Positions 17,257-26,897 of a DNA stretch of 64,000 nucleotides are shown here, piece by piece (within the stretch, counting starts at the first letter, position 1; every line of letters starts with the position of its first letter). Both the position numbers and the translations under genes were made by a program. Origin of the DNA: Niastella sp. OAS944 (GTDB lineage: Bacteria > Bacteroidota > Bacteroidia > Chitinophagales > Chitinophagaceae); contig JANUBW010000014.1 of NCBI GenBank assembly GCA_024809215.1, forward strand, positions 82,337-146,336. The letters run 5' to 3'. The notes beneath the pieces were generated by a model that saw nothing but the letters and a program-made list of their open reading frames with translations, had not been told where the DNA came from and searched no databases.

Positions 17257-18795
17257 ATGACGGAAAAGATTCTTATTCTCGATTTCGGCAGTCAGTATAC
17301 TCAATTGATTGCCAGGGCCGTCCGGGAGGCCAACGTGTATTGCGAAATAATTCCCTATCACAAAAAAGTTGAAATTGATCCTTCGCTGAAAGGTATAATC
17401 CTGTCGGGTTCCCCCTTCTCGGTGAACGATCCCAATGCCCCGGAAGTAGACGTACAAGCCCTGCACCAGCAACTGCCCGTTCTGGGTGTTTGTTATGGCG
17501 CCCAGTTAACTGCCAAACAATTTGGCGGACAGGTGGCCAAAAGTAACAAACGCGAGTACGGCCGCGCCCTGATGCATAAGCAAACCGACGACGTTCTGCT
17601 GAAAGATGTGATGGACCAATCGCAGGTTTGGATGAGCCATAGCGACTCCGTGCTGCAAATGCCCGACGGTTTCAATGTACTGGCCACTACCGACAGCATT
17701 CCTTTCGCCGCCTTTAAAAAGAATGGCGCAGCAAACGCCAACCCACTGTATTGTGTACAGTTCCACCCCGAAGTATACCATTCGGTAGAAGGTAAAAAGA
17801 TCATTAAGAACTTTCTCGTAAATATCTGCGGCTGCCAGCAAAGCTGGACGCCCGCCCACTTCATCACCGACACCGTTAACGCCCTGAAAAAACAGATCGG
17901 CAACCGCAAAGTGATCATGGCTATGAGTGGCGGTGTTGATTCAACTGTTGCCGCAACCCTTATACACCGAGCCATCGGCAACAACCTCTACGGAATTTTT
18001 GTCGACAATGGTGTACTGCGTAAAAATGAGTTTGAGCAGGTGCTCGACATTTACAAGACCATTGGCCTGAACGTTAAAGGCGTTAACGCCAAACAAATGT
18101 TTTACGATCAGCTGGCAGGGAAAACCGATCCTGAAGCAAAACGTAAAACCATCGGCCGTTTGTTTATTGAAGTGTTTCAGCAGGAAGCCAAATCATTTGA
18201 AGGTGTTGAATTGTTGGGACAGGGTACTATTTACCCCGATGTGATCGAGAGCGTTTCTGTACATGGTCCTTCAGTAACCATCAAATCGCACCACAACGTA
18301 GGTGGCCTGCCCGATATCATGCATCTTGAACTGGTAGAACCTTTGCGTTTCCTGTTCAAAGATGAAGTTCGCCGCGTAGGCGCCGAATTGGGAATTCCCG
18401 CCGATCTGTTGAACCGCCATCCGTTCCCCGGCCCCGGTTTGGCCATTCGTATTCTGGGAGAAATAACGCCCGAAAAAGTACAATTACTACAGGAAGCCGA
18501 TCACCGCTATGTACAGGGTTTGAAAGAACATAAACTGTACGACCAGGTTTGGCAGGCAGGCGCTATTTTACTGCCCGTAAAAAGTGTTGGCGTAATGGGC
18601 GACGAAAGAACGTATGAGTTCACCGTAGCTTTACGTGCCGTTACCTCGGTTGATGGTATGACTGCCGACTGGGCTCACCTCCCTTATGAATTTTTGGCAC
18701 ATATTTCGACTGATATAATTAACAACGTAAGAGGCATTAACCGGGTGGTTTACGACATCAGCAGTAAGCCGCCTGCAACGATAGAATGGGAGTAA
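17257..18795 (+). CDS. guaA: GMP synthase (glutamine-hydrolysing)
   Basis: A 512-residue enzyme that converts XMP, ATP and glutamine to GMP, the last step of guanylate synthesis. The N-terminal class I glutamine amidotransferase domain (1-195) has the nucleophile Cys79 in GVCYGAQL and the His-Glu pair in FHPEVYHS. The ATP pyrophosphatase domain has the P-loop SGGVDST (from Ser224), and the C-terminal dimerisation domain is complete (ending KPPATIEWE). The length is normal for the family. guaB, the preceding enzyme of the pathway, is 43 kb away in this window. The start is fixed by the conserved N-terminus [16 protein letters not shown]. Confidence 0.98.
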   Translation: MTEKILILDFGSQYTQLIARAVREANVYCEIIPYHKKVEIDPSLKGIILSGSPFSVNDPNAPEVDVQALHQQLPVLGVCYGAQLTAKQFGGQVAKSNKREYGRALMHKQTDDVLLKDVMDQSQVWMSHSDSVLQMPDGFNVLATTDSIPFAAFKKNGAANANPLYCVQFHPEVYHSVEGKKIIKNFLVNICGCQQSWTPAHFITDTVNALKKQIGNRKVIMAMSGGVDSTVAATLIHRAIGNNLYGIFVDNGVLRKNEFEQVLDIYKTIGLNVKGVNAKQMFYDQLAGKTDPEAKRKTIGRLFIEVFQQEAKSFEGVELLGQGTIYPDVIESVSVHGPSVTIKSHHNVGGLPDIMHLELVEPLRFLFKDEVRRVGAELGIPADLLNRHPFPGPGLAIRILGEITPEKVQLLQEADHRYVQGLKEHKLYDQVWQAGAILLPVKSVGVMGDERTYEFTVALRAVTSVDGMTADWAHLPYEFLAHISTDIINNVRGINRVVYDISSKPPATIEWE

Positions 18796-18824
18796 ACGTC
18801 TAAGTTTATATAATATAATAATGT

Positions 18825-18865
18825 GTGCCACGTTTTTCCAGCTCTGCTTAAGATAAACGTGGCAC
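18825..18865 (+). terminator. Hairpin after guaA
   Basis: An 11-bp perfect stem, GTGCCACGTTT (18825-18835) with AAACGTGGCAC (18855-18865), and a 19-nt loop, lies 30 bp after the guaA stop. Only a short T-rich tail (ATCTTTG) follows. Confidence 0.55.
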
Positions 18866-18947
18866 ATCTTTGAATGACCAATGCTGTATTATGGGATGTG
18901 TGAATATATAAATGACATTACAACAGTTAGTCTATAAAGCATTCCCT

Positions 18948-20198
18948 ATGATGAAAAAATGGATCGTATTATCGCTTTCATGCCTTGTTATGGTTCTGGT
19001 AGCGCCTGTATTTGCTCAAATTACACCAACTACACAGCCTGCAACTACTACAACCACAACAACGGTGCAACCTGTAATGGCACAGCCAACAGATACCACC
19101 GGTCGTCAACGCATAGCGATCTTTACACCACTGTATCTCGACTCAGCCTTTGATGTGGCTGGCAATTACCGGTACGACGCTAAAACCTTTCCCCGCATTG
19201 CTAGCGCAGGCCTCGAATTTTGGGAAGGCGCAGAACTGGCTATCGATTCTTTAAGAAAAGAAGGTATCGAACTCGATATTCATGTATATGATACCAGAGC
19301 GCCACAGCAACAGTTCGACTCCCTGGTTGCCAGTGAAGAATTCAAAACAACCGATCTTATGATCGGACAGGTAAAAGACGCAACAGAAGCGGTAAAGTTT
19401 GCAACCCTTGCTGCTACATTAAATATCCCGTTTATCAATGCCAGCCTGCCGAACGACCAGGGTATTACAAATAACCCGTACTATGTTATTCTTAGCCCAA
19501 CCCTGCAAACGCACTGCGTAGGCATTTACCGGTTCCTGCAAAAGAATTATTCTTTACAGGACATTATCGTATTCAGAAAGAAAGGCGATGATCGCGTAAA
19601 GAATTACTTTACAGAGTTTGAAAAAACAACCGCAGTAAAGCTGAAAATAAAATACGTAACCCTCGAAGATAACTTTACACAGGATAAACTGTCGATATAT
19701 CTCGATGATGAAAAACCGAATATTTGTGTGGCCGGAAGCATAGATCCTGCCTTTGCTCAACCACTTTGTCAACAGCTGGCATTGTTAAGTAAAGCCGGTA
19801 GCCCTAATGTGGTTATTGGTATGCCAACCTGGGACCAGGTTGACTTCGACAAATCGCAATACAAGAATCTGGAGATCGTTTACAGCACCGCGTTCTATAT
19901 TGCACCCGCTGGTAAACAGGCGTCAACGGTATATGAGAATTTCAAGACAACGTTCTACTCACGCCCATCGGATATGGTTTTCCGTGGTTACGAAACCCTA
20001 TACCATTTTGCGCATTTATTAAAGCTGTACGGCCACAACCTGGGTTCAAGCCTGAGCGATAAAAAATATATGCTCTTTGGTGGTGAGTTTGATATACAAC
20101 CAGTGATCAACAGAGCTACCATGACCCTCGATTATTTCGAAAACAAAAAACTGTACTTTGTTAAGAAATTAGATGGGGCGTTGAAGGCTGTTTATTAG
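18948..20198 (+). CDS. Secreted periplasmic-binding-fold protein (LivJ-like, Peripla_BP type 1)
   Basis: A 416-residue protein from the ATG at 18948; an in-frame ATG at 18912 would put 12 extra residues before the signal peptide (KKWIVLSLSCLVMVLVAP..FA). After cleavage comes a Thr/Pro linker (a run of Thr near residues 28-40) and then a type 1 periplasmic-binding fold: RIAIFTPLYLDSAFD, GLEFWEGAELAIDSL, and a second lobe with VIGMPTWDQVDF. Related proteins bind amino acids or small ligands for ABC importers or sensing. No permease is nearby, so it may act alone. In Bacteroidota this fold is also fused to LysM proteins, but no LysM repeat is present here. The ligand is unknown. Confidence 0.75.
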   Translation: MMKKWIVLSLSCLVMVLVAPVFAQITPTTQPATTTTTTTVQPVMAQPTDTTGRQRIAIFTPLYLDSAFDVAGNYRYDAKTFPRIASAGLEFWEGAELAIDSLRKEGIELDIHVYDTRAPQQQFDSLVASEEFKTTDLMIGQVKDATEAVKFATLAATLNIPFINASLPNDQGITNNPYYVILSPTLQTHCVGIYRFLQKNYSLQDIIVFRKKGDDRVKNYFTEFEKTTAVKLKIKYVTLEDNFTQDKLSIYLDDEKPNICVAGSIDPAFAQPLCQQLALLSKAGSPNVVIGMPTWDQVDFDKSQYKNLEIVYSTAFYIAPAGKQASTVYENFKTTFYSRPSDMVFRGYETLYHFAHLLKLYGHNLGSSLSDKKYMLFGGEFDIQPVINRATMTLDYFENKKLYFVKKLDGALKAVY

Positions 20199-20316
20199 TT
20201 TTTAGTTTTAAGTTCTTAGTTAAATATATAGTTGTGCCATCCCGATAAATCGGGATGGCACAACTTTTTTTACAGTAACTTGAAACAAGGAACTAAGAAC
20301 TAAGAACTCAAAACTG
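20197..20316. repeat. Inverted heptamer arms (TTNTTAG family) around a terminator
   Basis: Left arm about 20197-20222 (TTTTTAG, TTTTAAG, TTCTTAG) and right arm about 20288-20316 (GAACTAA, GAACTAA, GAACTCA) are reverse complements built from 7-nt units. They enclose the terminator at 20231-20264. The tract starts at the stop codon of the preceding gene. Confidence 0.75.
20231..20264 (+). terminator. Strong intrinsic terminator
   Basis: A 15-bp stem from GTTGTGCCATCCCGA (20231-20245) and its complement ending 20264, with a 4-nt loop, is followed directly by a run of T residues. It closes the transcript of the binding-fold gene. Confidence 0.85.
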
Positions 20317-20324
20317 GCTTCCTC

Positions 20325-21329
20325 ATGCCACTAATAACCTTTACAGATAAAGGACTCTATTGTGAGCAGGGCAAGTTCTATATAGACCCCTGGCAACCGG
20401 TTGAAAAAGCGGTGATCACCCATGCCCATAGCGACCATGCCCGTCCCGGCAGCCAGGCCTACCTTTGCCATCGTAACACACTGCCTTTATTACAACTGCG
20501 ACTAGGGCCCAACAGCTACCAGGTTGTTGAATGGAACGAAAAAGTGTATATGAATGAGGTTACGGTATCGCTGCATCCTGCCGGACATATCATTGGTTCT
20601 TCGCAAATACGGATTGAATACAAAGGCGAGGTTTGGGTGGTGAGTGGCGATTATAAAATTGAAGATGACGGATTCAGTGGCGTGTTTGAACCCATTGCCT
20701 GCAATACGTTTATTTCAGAATCAACATTCGGGTTACCCATCTACACCTGGAAACCGCAGCACGAAATATTTCACGATATACAAAACTGGGTGCGCAGCAA
20801 TGAAGTGGCCGGTAAAACTTCTGTATTGATAGGTTATAGTCTTGGCAAAGCGCAACGCATCTTAAAAGCACTGGAAGAAGTTACCGGCAATATTTATGTA
20901 CACGGCGCCATTTGGAATGTGCATGAAACATTATTGAAGGCGGGCTGGAAGTTGCCAGCTGTACAACGCATTACACCCGAAATGCCTAAAGAAACATTTA
21001 AAAGCAGTGTGGTTATTGCACCCCCATCGGCAGATGGCAGTGTATGGATGCGGCGCTTTACTCCACATAGCACGGGCATTTGCAGTGGCTGGATGCAGGT
21101 GCGCGGCCACCAGCGACGCAGAAATGCCGATGCCGGCTTTGCACTTAGTGATCATGCCGATTGGAATGGATTGTTACAGGCCGTTAAAGCCACCGGTGCA
21201 CAAAAAGTATTTATTACCCATGGCTTTCAATCGGTGTTCAGCAGGTATTTGAATGAAATAGGTATAGAGGCTGCGGAGGTAAAAACAGAGTTTGGAACAG
21301 AAGAAGAGGAAGCACAATTAGCTAATTAG
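20325..21329 (+). CDS. Ligase-associated MBL-fold DNA exonuclease
   Basis: A 334-residue metallo-beta-lactamase/beta-CASP-like protein of the exonuclease family tied to ATP-dependent ligases. Metal ligands are visible in HAHSDHARPGS (the HxHxDH signature, near residue 34), in LHPAGHIIGS and in VVSGDYK, with a late SDHADW and THGF. The length fits the family (about 330). Homologues in Pseudomonas and others work as 3'-end processing nucleases in a repair operon with a ligase, an Lhr helicase and a phosphoesterase. The ligase gene follows 128 bp downstream on the same strand; the helicase is 5.6 kb away. The phosphoesterase is not in the window. Confidence 0.9.
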   Translation: MPLITFTDKGLYCEQGKFYIDPWQPVEKAVITHAHSDHARPGSQAYLCHRNTLPLLQLRLGPNSYQVVEWNEKVYMNEVTVSLHPAGHIIGSSQIRIEYKGEVWVVSGDYKIEDDGFSGVFEPIACNTFISESTFGLPIYTWKPQHEIFHDIQNWVRSNEVAGKTSVLIGYSLGKAQRILKALEEVTGNIYVHGAIWNVHETLLKAGWKLPAVQRITPEMPKETFKSSVVIAPPSADGSVWMRRFTPHSTGICSGWMQVRGHQRRRNADAGFALSDHADWNGLLQAVKATGAQKVFITHGFQSVFSRYLNEIGIEAAEVKTEFGTEEEEAQLAN

Positions 21330-21453
21330 CTAATGTGATAATGTGACAATTCCTTATGTGCAACAGGCTAAGTAATTGCAGGCCCTCCTATTTAAATGGA
21401 AGGCCGCACAGAGGCATTATCACATTATCAAATTATCACATTATCACATTATG
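21330..21453. repeat. Inverted octamer arms (ATTATCAC family)
   Basis: Left arm TAATGTGATAATGTGACA (about 21331-21348) and right arm 21415-21453, four to five ATTATCAC-type octamers, are reverse complements flanking a ~65-bp spacer that contains GGCCCTCC/GGAAGGCC pairing. It fills the gap between exonuclease and ligase. A similar octamer array occurs at 45712-45743. Confidence 0.75.
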
Positions 21454-21457
21454 ACTT

Positions 21458-23092
21458 ATGCATCTATTTGCTCAACTAATATACACACTAAGTGGTAGCA
21501 CCAAAACAAATGAAAAGCTTCAGGCCTTGGCTGAATACTTCACGCATGGTAATGAAAAAGATAAAGTATGGGTGATTGCCCTTTTCAGTGGCCGACGGCC
21601 ACGCCGTACCGTTAGCGGCACCCAGCTGGCAGTGTGGTGCACCGAAATGGTGAACCTGCCCATATGGCTATTTCAGGAATGTTACCATACAGTAGGCGAT
21701 CTGTCGGAGACCATTGCCCTATTGATACCAGAAACAAAAGGTTGTTTTTCCCCCTCTTTTGGAGGGGGCCAGGGGGAGGTCCGGGAGGGCGCCAAACCAC
21801 TTCACTACTACGTTGAAAAATTCCAGCAATTAGAAAAAGCAACCGAAGAAGAAAAGAAAACATTTATCATACAATCGTGGCAGGAACTGAGCAGCCGCGA
21901 GCGGTTTGTATTCAACAAATTATTATCAGGTACTTTTCGTGTGGGCGTATCGCAAAAGCTTATGGTGAATGCATTGGCCCGTACGGTTAAACTCGATGCC
22001 AATATTATTGCCCATCGCATCAGTGGTAATTGGGACCCCGCCACCACCACATTTGAACAATTGCTAAGTGAGCAGGCTACCCAAACAGATCATTCAAAAC
22101 CCTACCCTTTCTACCTGGCTTATGCGCTTGAAACGCCGCTCATCGAATTAGGCGAGCCGGCCGATTGGCAGGCTGAATGGAAATGGGATGGCATTCGCGG
22201 CCAGGTAATAAAAAGAAATGATCAGCTGTTTGTTTGGAGCCGGGGCGAAGATCTTATTACCGACAAGTTTCCCGAGTACAGCATATTGCAAAGTATACTG
22301 CCAAACGGCACTGTTATCGATGGCGAAATTCTTCCTTATAAAGACGGACAGGTACTAAACTTTAATGTACTGCAAACCCGCATTGGCCGTAAGAATATCA
22401 CTAAAAAGAATCTGCAGGAGGCGCCCGTTGGATTGTTCGCCTATGATCTGCTTGAACTGAATGGCGAAGACATGCGCGCCCTCGCCTTATCAGAACGCCG
22501 CGCCAAACTGGAAAAACTCATCACCGGTTTGCAGATCCCCTGGTTGCAACTATCCCCTATTGTTACATTCAGCAATTGGGATGAATTGACCACCCAACGC
22601 GGGCAAAGCCGCAACATCAATAGCGAAGGATTGATGTTGAAAAGAAAGGCATCGGCTTACCAGGTTGGCCGCCGCCGCGGCGATTGGTGGAAATGGAAGA
22701 TCGATCCCCTCACCATCGATGCTGTAATGGTATATGCACAAAAAGGCGCTGGCCGACGCAGTAACCTGTATACCGATTACACGTTTGCAGTAAAAGATGG
22801 CGACAAACTGGTGCCGTTTACCAAAGCTTATTCCGGGTTGACCGATAAAGAATTTGCACAGGTAGATGCATTTGTAAAAAGGAATTCACTCGAAAAGTTC
22901 GGGCCAGTACGCACCGTAAAACCCGAACTGGTGTTTGAAATAGCATTTGAAGGAATAGCAGCCAGCAATCGCCACAAATCGGGCGTGGCATTACGTTTCC
23001 CCCGCATAAGTCGTTGGAGAACTGATAAGTTGCCTACAGATATAAATACGCTTGAGGATCTGAAGAAAATGCTTGAGTTGTATGGAAAGTGA
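21458..23092 (+). CDS. ATP-dependent DNA ligase, ligase-associated repair type
   Basis: A 544-residue ATP-dependent ligase of the group found next to the MBL exonuclease. The N-terminal DNA-binding domain spans about 1-215. The adenylation domain carries the catalytic Lys242 in EWKWDGIRGQ, then EILPYKDG, GLFAYDLLE, EGLMLKRK and the distal lysine motif WWKWKID. The OB domain ends with FPRISRWRTDK, as in the family. It seals nicks using ATP and probably acts in repair rather than replication. An oddity is a segment at residues ~97-111 (SPSFGGGQGEV), encoded by a GC-rich palindrome at 21747-21790 that looks inserted between LIPE and PLHYYVE. The catalytic domain is intact. Confidence 0.93.
   Translation: MHLFAQLIYTLSGSTKTNEKLQALAEYFTHGNEKDKVWVIALFSGRRPRRTVSGTQLAVWCTEMVNLPIWLFQECYHTVGDLSETIALLIPETKGCFSPSFGGGQGEVREGAKPLHYYVEKFQQLEKATEEEKKTFIIQSWQELSSRERFVFNKLLSGTFRVGVSQKLMVNALARTVKLDANIIAHRISGNWDPATTTFEQLLSEQATQTDHSKPYPFYLAYALETPLIELGEPADWQAEWKWDGIRGQVIKRNDQLFVWSRGEDLITDKFPEYSILQSILPNGTVIDGEILPYKDGQVLNFNVLQTRIGRKNITKKNLQEAPVGLFAYDLLELNGEDMRALALSERRAKLEKLITGLQIPWLQLSPIVTFSNWDELTTQRGQSRNINSEGLMLKRKASAYQVGRRRGDWWKWKIDPLTIDAVMVYAQKGAGRRSNLYTDYTFAVKDGDKLVPFTKAYSGLTDKEFAQVDAFVKRNSLEKFGPVRTVKPELVFEIAFEGIAASNRHKSGVALRFPRISRWRTDKLPTDINTLEDLKKMLELYGK
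21747..21790. repeat. GC-rich palindrome inside the ligase gene
   Basis: The stem CCCCCTC...GAGGGGG (21750-21767 region) is followed by CCAGGGGGAGG and then CCGGGAGGGCGCC. It is read in frame as SPSFGGGQGEV. A very similar sequence lies in the helicase gene at 27601-27650, and a related perfect palindrome lies between genes at 56808-56837. Confidence 0.7.
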
Positions 23093-23095
23093 GGG

Positions 23096-23272
<177 letters not shown>

Positions 23273-23447
23273 ATTCACCATTTAACATTTTCTTCAATCC
23301 AAAGCACCTCACTAACTCCTTGATTCTTACTTCAATTTCATACCTCCTACCTCTTACATCGTACTTCTTATTCTTAAAAGCAATCAGTAACCAGCATGTA
23401 AAAAACTTACTTTGTAACTTAGAGTATCAATTAAGGGGGATTTTCGA

Positions 23448-24830
23448 ATGAAGAAATGGTTAGTTCTGACGCTGATCGTCATCAGCGGCGTAGCATTTAC
23501 AACTGTGCTCACTAATGGCATATATGAGCCTGTTCCTGTTCCGCCCAGTGCACAACGCACCGGTGGCAACGTGCAAAAAGGTTATGAGTACCTTACAACC
23601 GGCGATTATGTAAAAGGGGGCATCCCGTATAACATGTTCAAACTGGGTATGGGTAAAAGCAGAACCAATTACCTTGAACGCACAGGGAAAAACGAAGATA
23701 TTTCCCACGAATACACAGCTATTACTTCTGCCAACGGTGAAATACTGGTAGCACCTAATTGTATGCAATGCCATGCCCAGGTGTTCGACAACAAACTGAT
23801 AATGGGTCTTGGTAATTCTTTCAGTGATTTCACAGAAAACGAAAAGCTGAACGTCAGCCGGCTGAAGACCGCAGAGAGCATGTTAAAGTTGACTGCGCCC
23901 AATAAATACAAAGCTGCTAAACCATTTTTCGACGTAGCTAAAACCATCACTCCCTACCTTCATGCCGAAGTACAGGGTGTTAACACAGCCGACAGGCTGG
24001 CAGCCGTGCTGGTAGCGCATCGCGACCCCGTTACTTTTAAATGGAATGCAGAACCGCAATTGCAGATCCCTGACGGGGTTGTTCCTTCCGATGTACCACC
24101 ATGGTGGTTGCTGAAGAAAAAGAACGCCATGTTCTATAATGGCTTTGGGCGTGGCGATTTCGGTCGCTTCTTAATGGCTTCAAACCTGCTAACGGTGAAC
24201 GATACTGCCGAATCGCACGAAGTAGATAGCCATATGCCCGATTTGCTCGCATATATCTATTCGCTGGAGCCTCCTAAATATCCCGGCACTATAAATGCCG
24301 AGCTTGCCAGCGAAGGCGAAAAGATCTTTAATAAAAAATGTTCAAGCTGCCATGGCACCTATGGCGCTGCAGAAAAATATCCGAACCTGCTGATTCCCGA
24401 AGCAATCATTCAAACCGATTCGCTGTTATATAAAAGCAATTATAGCAGTCCGCAGTTTGTGAACTGGTTTAATCAAAGCTGGTTTACTTCTGGCGATCAC
24501 CCTGCGCGGCTGGAGCCATTTGAAGGATACATTGCACCACCGCTCGATGGTATTTGGGTTACAGCGCCTTATTTGCACAACGCATCTGTACCAACGCTTG
24601 AAGCCCTGCTTAACAGCGACCTTCGTCCCAAATACTGGAGCCGCGATTTCAACAAACAGGAATATGATTATGAAAAAATTGGCTGGAAGTATACCAAAGA
24701 AGAAAAACCAGGCGGCAAACATATTTACAATACCAACCTGCCCGGCTATGGCAATTATGGTCATACGTTTGGTGATAAATTAACGGAGAAGGAGAGGAAG
24801 GCGGTGATAGAATATATGAAGACGTTGTGA
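23448..24830 (+). CDS. Diheme c-type cytochrome, RoxA/diheme-peroxidase-like
   Basis: A 460-residue exported protein with an N-terminal signal or anchor (residues 1-24) and two heme-binding motifs: CMQCH (from Cys105) and CSSCH (from Cys298, in FNKKCSSCHGTYG). The C-terminal part has IAPPLDGIWVTAPYLHNASV, a block shared by diheme cytochromes related to rubber oxygenase RoxA and to diheme peroxidases. It is expected in the periplasm or on the outer membrane, carrying out an oxidation or electron transfer; the substrate is unknown. It stands alone between the ligase and a convergent T9SS protein gene, interrupting the DNA repair genes. A further His-rich or Cys motif for a third heme is absent. 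Confidence 0.8.
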   Translation: MKKWLVLTLIVISGVAFTTVLTNGIYEPVPVPPSAQRTGGNVQKGYEYLTTGDYVKGGIPYNMFKLGMGKSRTNYLERTGKNEDISHEYTAITSANGEILVAPNCMQCHAQVFDNKLIMGLGNSFSDFTENEKLNVSRLKTAESMLKLTAPNKYKAAKPFFDVAKTITPYLHAEVQGVNTADRLAAVLVAHRDPVTFKWNAEPQLQIPDGVVPSDVPPWWLLKKKNAMFYNGFGRGDFGRFLMASNLLTVNDTAESHEVDSHMPDLLAYIYSLEPPKYPGTINAELASEGEKIFNKKCSSCHGTYGAAEKYPNLLIPEAIIQTDSLLYKSNYSSPQFVNWFNQSWFTSGDHPARLEPFEGYIAPPLDGIWVTAPYLHNASVPTLEALLNSDLRPKYWSRDFNKQEYDYEKIGWKYTKEEKPGGKHIYNTNLPGYGNYGHTFGDKLTEKERKAVIEYMKTL

Positions 24831-24834
24831 TGAA

Positions 24835-24866
24835 GTTGACGAGTTAACAGGTTAACAAGTTGACAA
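24835..24866 (+). repeat. Octamer repeat, GTTRACRR family
   Basis: Four consecutive 8-nt units, GTTGACGA, GTTAACAG, GTTAACAA and GTTGACAA, begin 4 bp after the cytochrome stop. The same family occurs after fabD (40259-40290) and at about 56911-56950. Confidence 0.8.
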
Positions 24867-24893
24867 GGAGTTGAAAAGGCCCCAAAAAACAAA

Positions 24894-24910
24894 CCCCGCC
24901 ATAAGCGGGG
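24894..24910 (-). terminator. Terminator of the T9SS type A protein gene
   Basis: The stem CCCCGC/GCGGGG with a 5-nt loop is followed on the minus strand by TTTGTTTTTT, 30 bp beyond the stop codon of the minus-strand gene. It may also serve the convergent cytochrome gene. Confidence 0.7.
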
Positions 24911-24940
24911 CCTGATGTGCAAAATAACCCTCGTGTAACA

Positions 24941-26560
24941 TCATTTAGTCAGCTTCTGCATTGCAATATGTTCGCCTGCTTTTATCTGCAAGAGATAAAC
25001 ACCGGGTAGCAGCGCCGACAAATTACCAATAGCGATGGTATTACGTCCCACCAGTCCTGTCTGCTGAGACCTTTTTACCAACCGGCCACTGGCATCGTAC
25101 AGCGCTACCTGAATCATTCCGGCTTTCTCCAGTTGCATACTTATTTGCAAATTATCTTTAAAAGGATTGGGGAACACTTCTGTGTTTGTCAAAAGCATAT
25201 TCCCGGTTTTTACAGTTACCATATTACTGTAATACACAGCGCCATCAACAGTGGTTTCGCGCACCCTGTAATAAAGGGTGCCTGTTACAGCCGGCGTATG
25301 TGCATATACATACGGTGTGGCCGCATCATTGGCGCCGGTTTTAGCCAGCTCACCTACTTCAGTAAACAAACTGCCATCCTGGCTATATTCAATGGTAAAA
25401 GAACGTACATCAAATTGCATCAGGGCCTGCCAGTTCAATTGTACCCGGCCGTTATTATAAACCGCCTGCAGCGATGATAGTCTTATGGGCAACACAGCAC
25501 ATGATGCCGGATTATCTAATGGTGGATTGTACAAAGTTGTATCAACAGCAGCCAGTGAAGTATTAAAGATCAGGTTGCTCTGCGTGCCAGGCACACTGGC
25601 TGCATTAACCGTGAGTCGTTGTGCACCTGCGCCGTAGCCGGCAATAGCGCCGTTGTTACCAATACCACCAGCCACATATAAACTACCATTTCCCGTTAGT
25701 GTTCCATTATTAGAGAATGAACCACCTACCCGCAATTGGGCAGTACTGTTATTAACATTAAAAGTACTTCCATTGATGGTATATGAACCATTCACTTTAA
25801 ACAACCCATCGTTACGGGTACGAATAGAAGAAGTTACCGCGCCTGTAATAACGATCTTACCGGTATTTACCAGTGAATCAGAAACTGTACTACTGCTTAT
25901 GTTATTATTATTGCCCCTGAATACAGCTATATTCTCATTGTAGAAAGTTCCGGTTAAACTAAGGTCGCCCCCTACGTTTACTCTTCCCCGGTTAGTGACT
26001 TTAGAGCCGCTGCTGATGCCAAAACTATTTGTAAAATTCATTACGCCATAGTTATCAACCGTTGAGTTATTGGCTACCGTTGTACCCTGCGCAAAGGTCA
26101 TGGTGCCACAAGCGCTATTTGTCATGGCGAGTGTAACGCTACCCTGGTTCCAATTACTGTTCCAGTTAAAAGTGCCATTATTAACGAATGAGGCGCCGTT
26201 GCTTAGCGAAATGTTATTTATTGTAACGGTGCCATTGTTGGTTACGGCGGCAGAAAAAGTATTCGCCTGGTTAGGAGAGAACTGCCCACCCATTTGAATT
26301 TCTATAGTAGATCCATTATTGGTAGAAATGTTTCCTGAGTAAGTGCCTCCACTAATGATCACCATTTTGGCGCCATTGTTTAAAGTAATGTCACTGGTTA
26401 CACCTGTTGTGATACAGGTGATTTGTCCGTTATTAATTGTTCCGGTAGCATTGGCCGTACTGCCGGCCGGGCATTGGGCGGTAGCCACCCTGGTGGCAAA
26501 CACCACCATATTAATTGCCAATAACCAACGAATATTGGCCGGGTTACAAAATAGTTTCAT
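24941..26560 (-). CDS. T9SS-exported protein with type A sorting domain, beta-helix-like
   Basis: A 539-residue protein. It has a signal peptide (about 1-28, ending VATAQ), then ~300 residues of Asn/Thr/Gly-rich short repeats (SNNGTLTGNGSLYV, VNNGTFNWNSN and many others) that look like a right-handed beta-helix, a fibronectin-like module (about 370-450), and a C-terminal T9SS type A sorting domain (VFPNPFKDNLQISM ... GVYLLQIKAGEH ... KLTK). Such proteins pass SprA and are released or anchored at the surface, so it is a likely cargo of the SprA in this window. The beta-helix part suggests a surface or adhesive role; no enzyme motif is seen. Confidence 0.85.
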   Translation of the reverse strand: MKLFCNPANIRWLLAINMVVFATRVATAQCPAGSTANATGTINNGQITCITTGVTSDITLNNGAKMVIISGGTYSGNISTNNGSTIEIQMGGQFSPNQANTFSAAVTNNGTVTINNISLSNGASFVNNGTFNWNSNWNQGSVTLAMTNSACGTMTFAQGTTVANNSTVDNYGVMNFTNSFGISSGSKVTNRGRVNVGGDLSLTGTFYNENIAVFRGNNNNISSSTVSDSLVNTGKIVITGAVTSSIRTRNDGLFKVNGSYTINGSTFNVNNSTAQLRVGGSFSNNGTLTGNGSLYVAGGIGNNGAIAGYGAGAQRLTVNAASVPGTQSNLIFNTSLAAVDTTLYNPPLDNPASCAVLPIRLSSLQAVYNNGRVQLNWQALMQFDVRSFTIEYSQDGSLFTEVGELAKTGANDAATPYVYAHTPAVTGTLYYRVRETTVDGAVYYSNMVTVKTGNMLLTNTEVFPNPFKDNLQISMQLEKAGMIQVALYDASGRLVKRSQQTGLVGRNTIAIGNLSALLPGVYLLQIKAGEHIAMQKLTK

Positions 26561-26897
26561 GCGGGTCAGGGGTTAAGTTGCGTGCAAACATTAACCAATC
26601 GCAGGCCAGTTTACAATTACAGGGCATACCTGAGCCGGTTGTCTTTTCTCCCCCACCGCTTAATTATCTGTATTTATTACACTTACATCCATTTGCCATC
26701 ATTAATGAAATACACTTAGGCATGTTGGGAAAACATATACCAATACCTATTTAATTCCCTGTACAGGAAATTTTTTCCCAATCAGAGACTACCCTATTAT
26801 AAACTCCCCTCCCCCTTCCAGCCAAAAAGTGCTAAATTACTTCGCAAAGGAAAAGGCATTCAATACACGGTTCGTGTTGCTGACATGCCCTTGTGTT
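26561..26897. other. Gap between the T9SS protein and helicase genes
   Basis: These 337 bases hold the divergent promoters of the T9SS protein gene and the helicase gene. I see no gene, repeat array or convincing promoter box. A GTG at 26829 is in frame with the helicase and could extend it by 23 residues. Confidence 0.5.
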
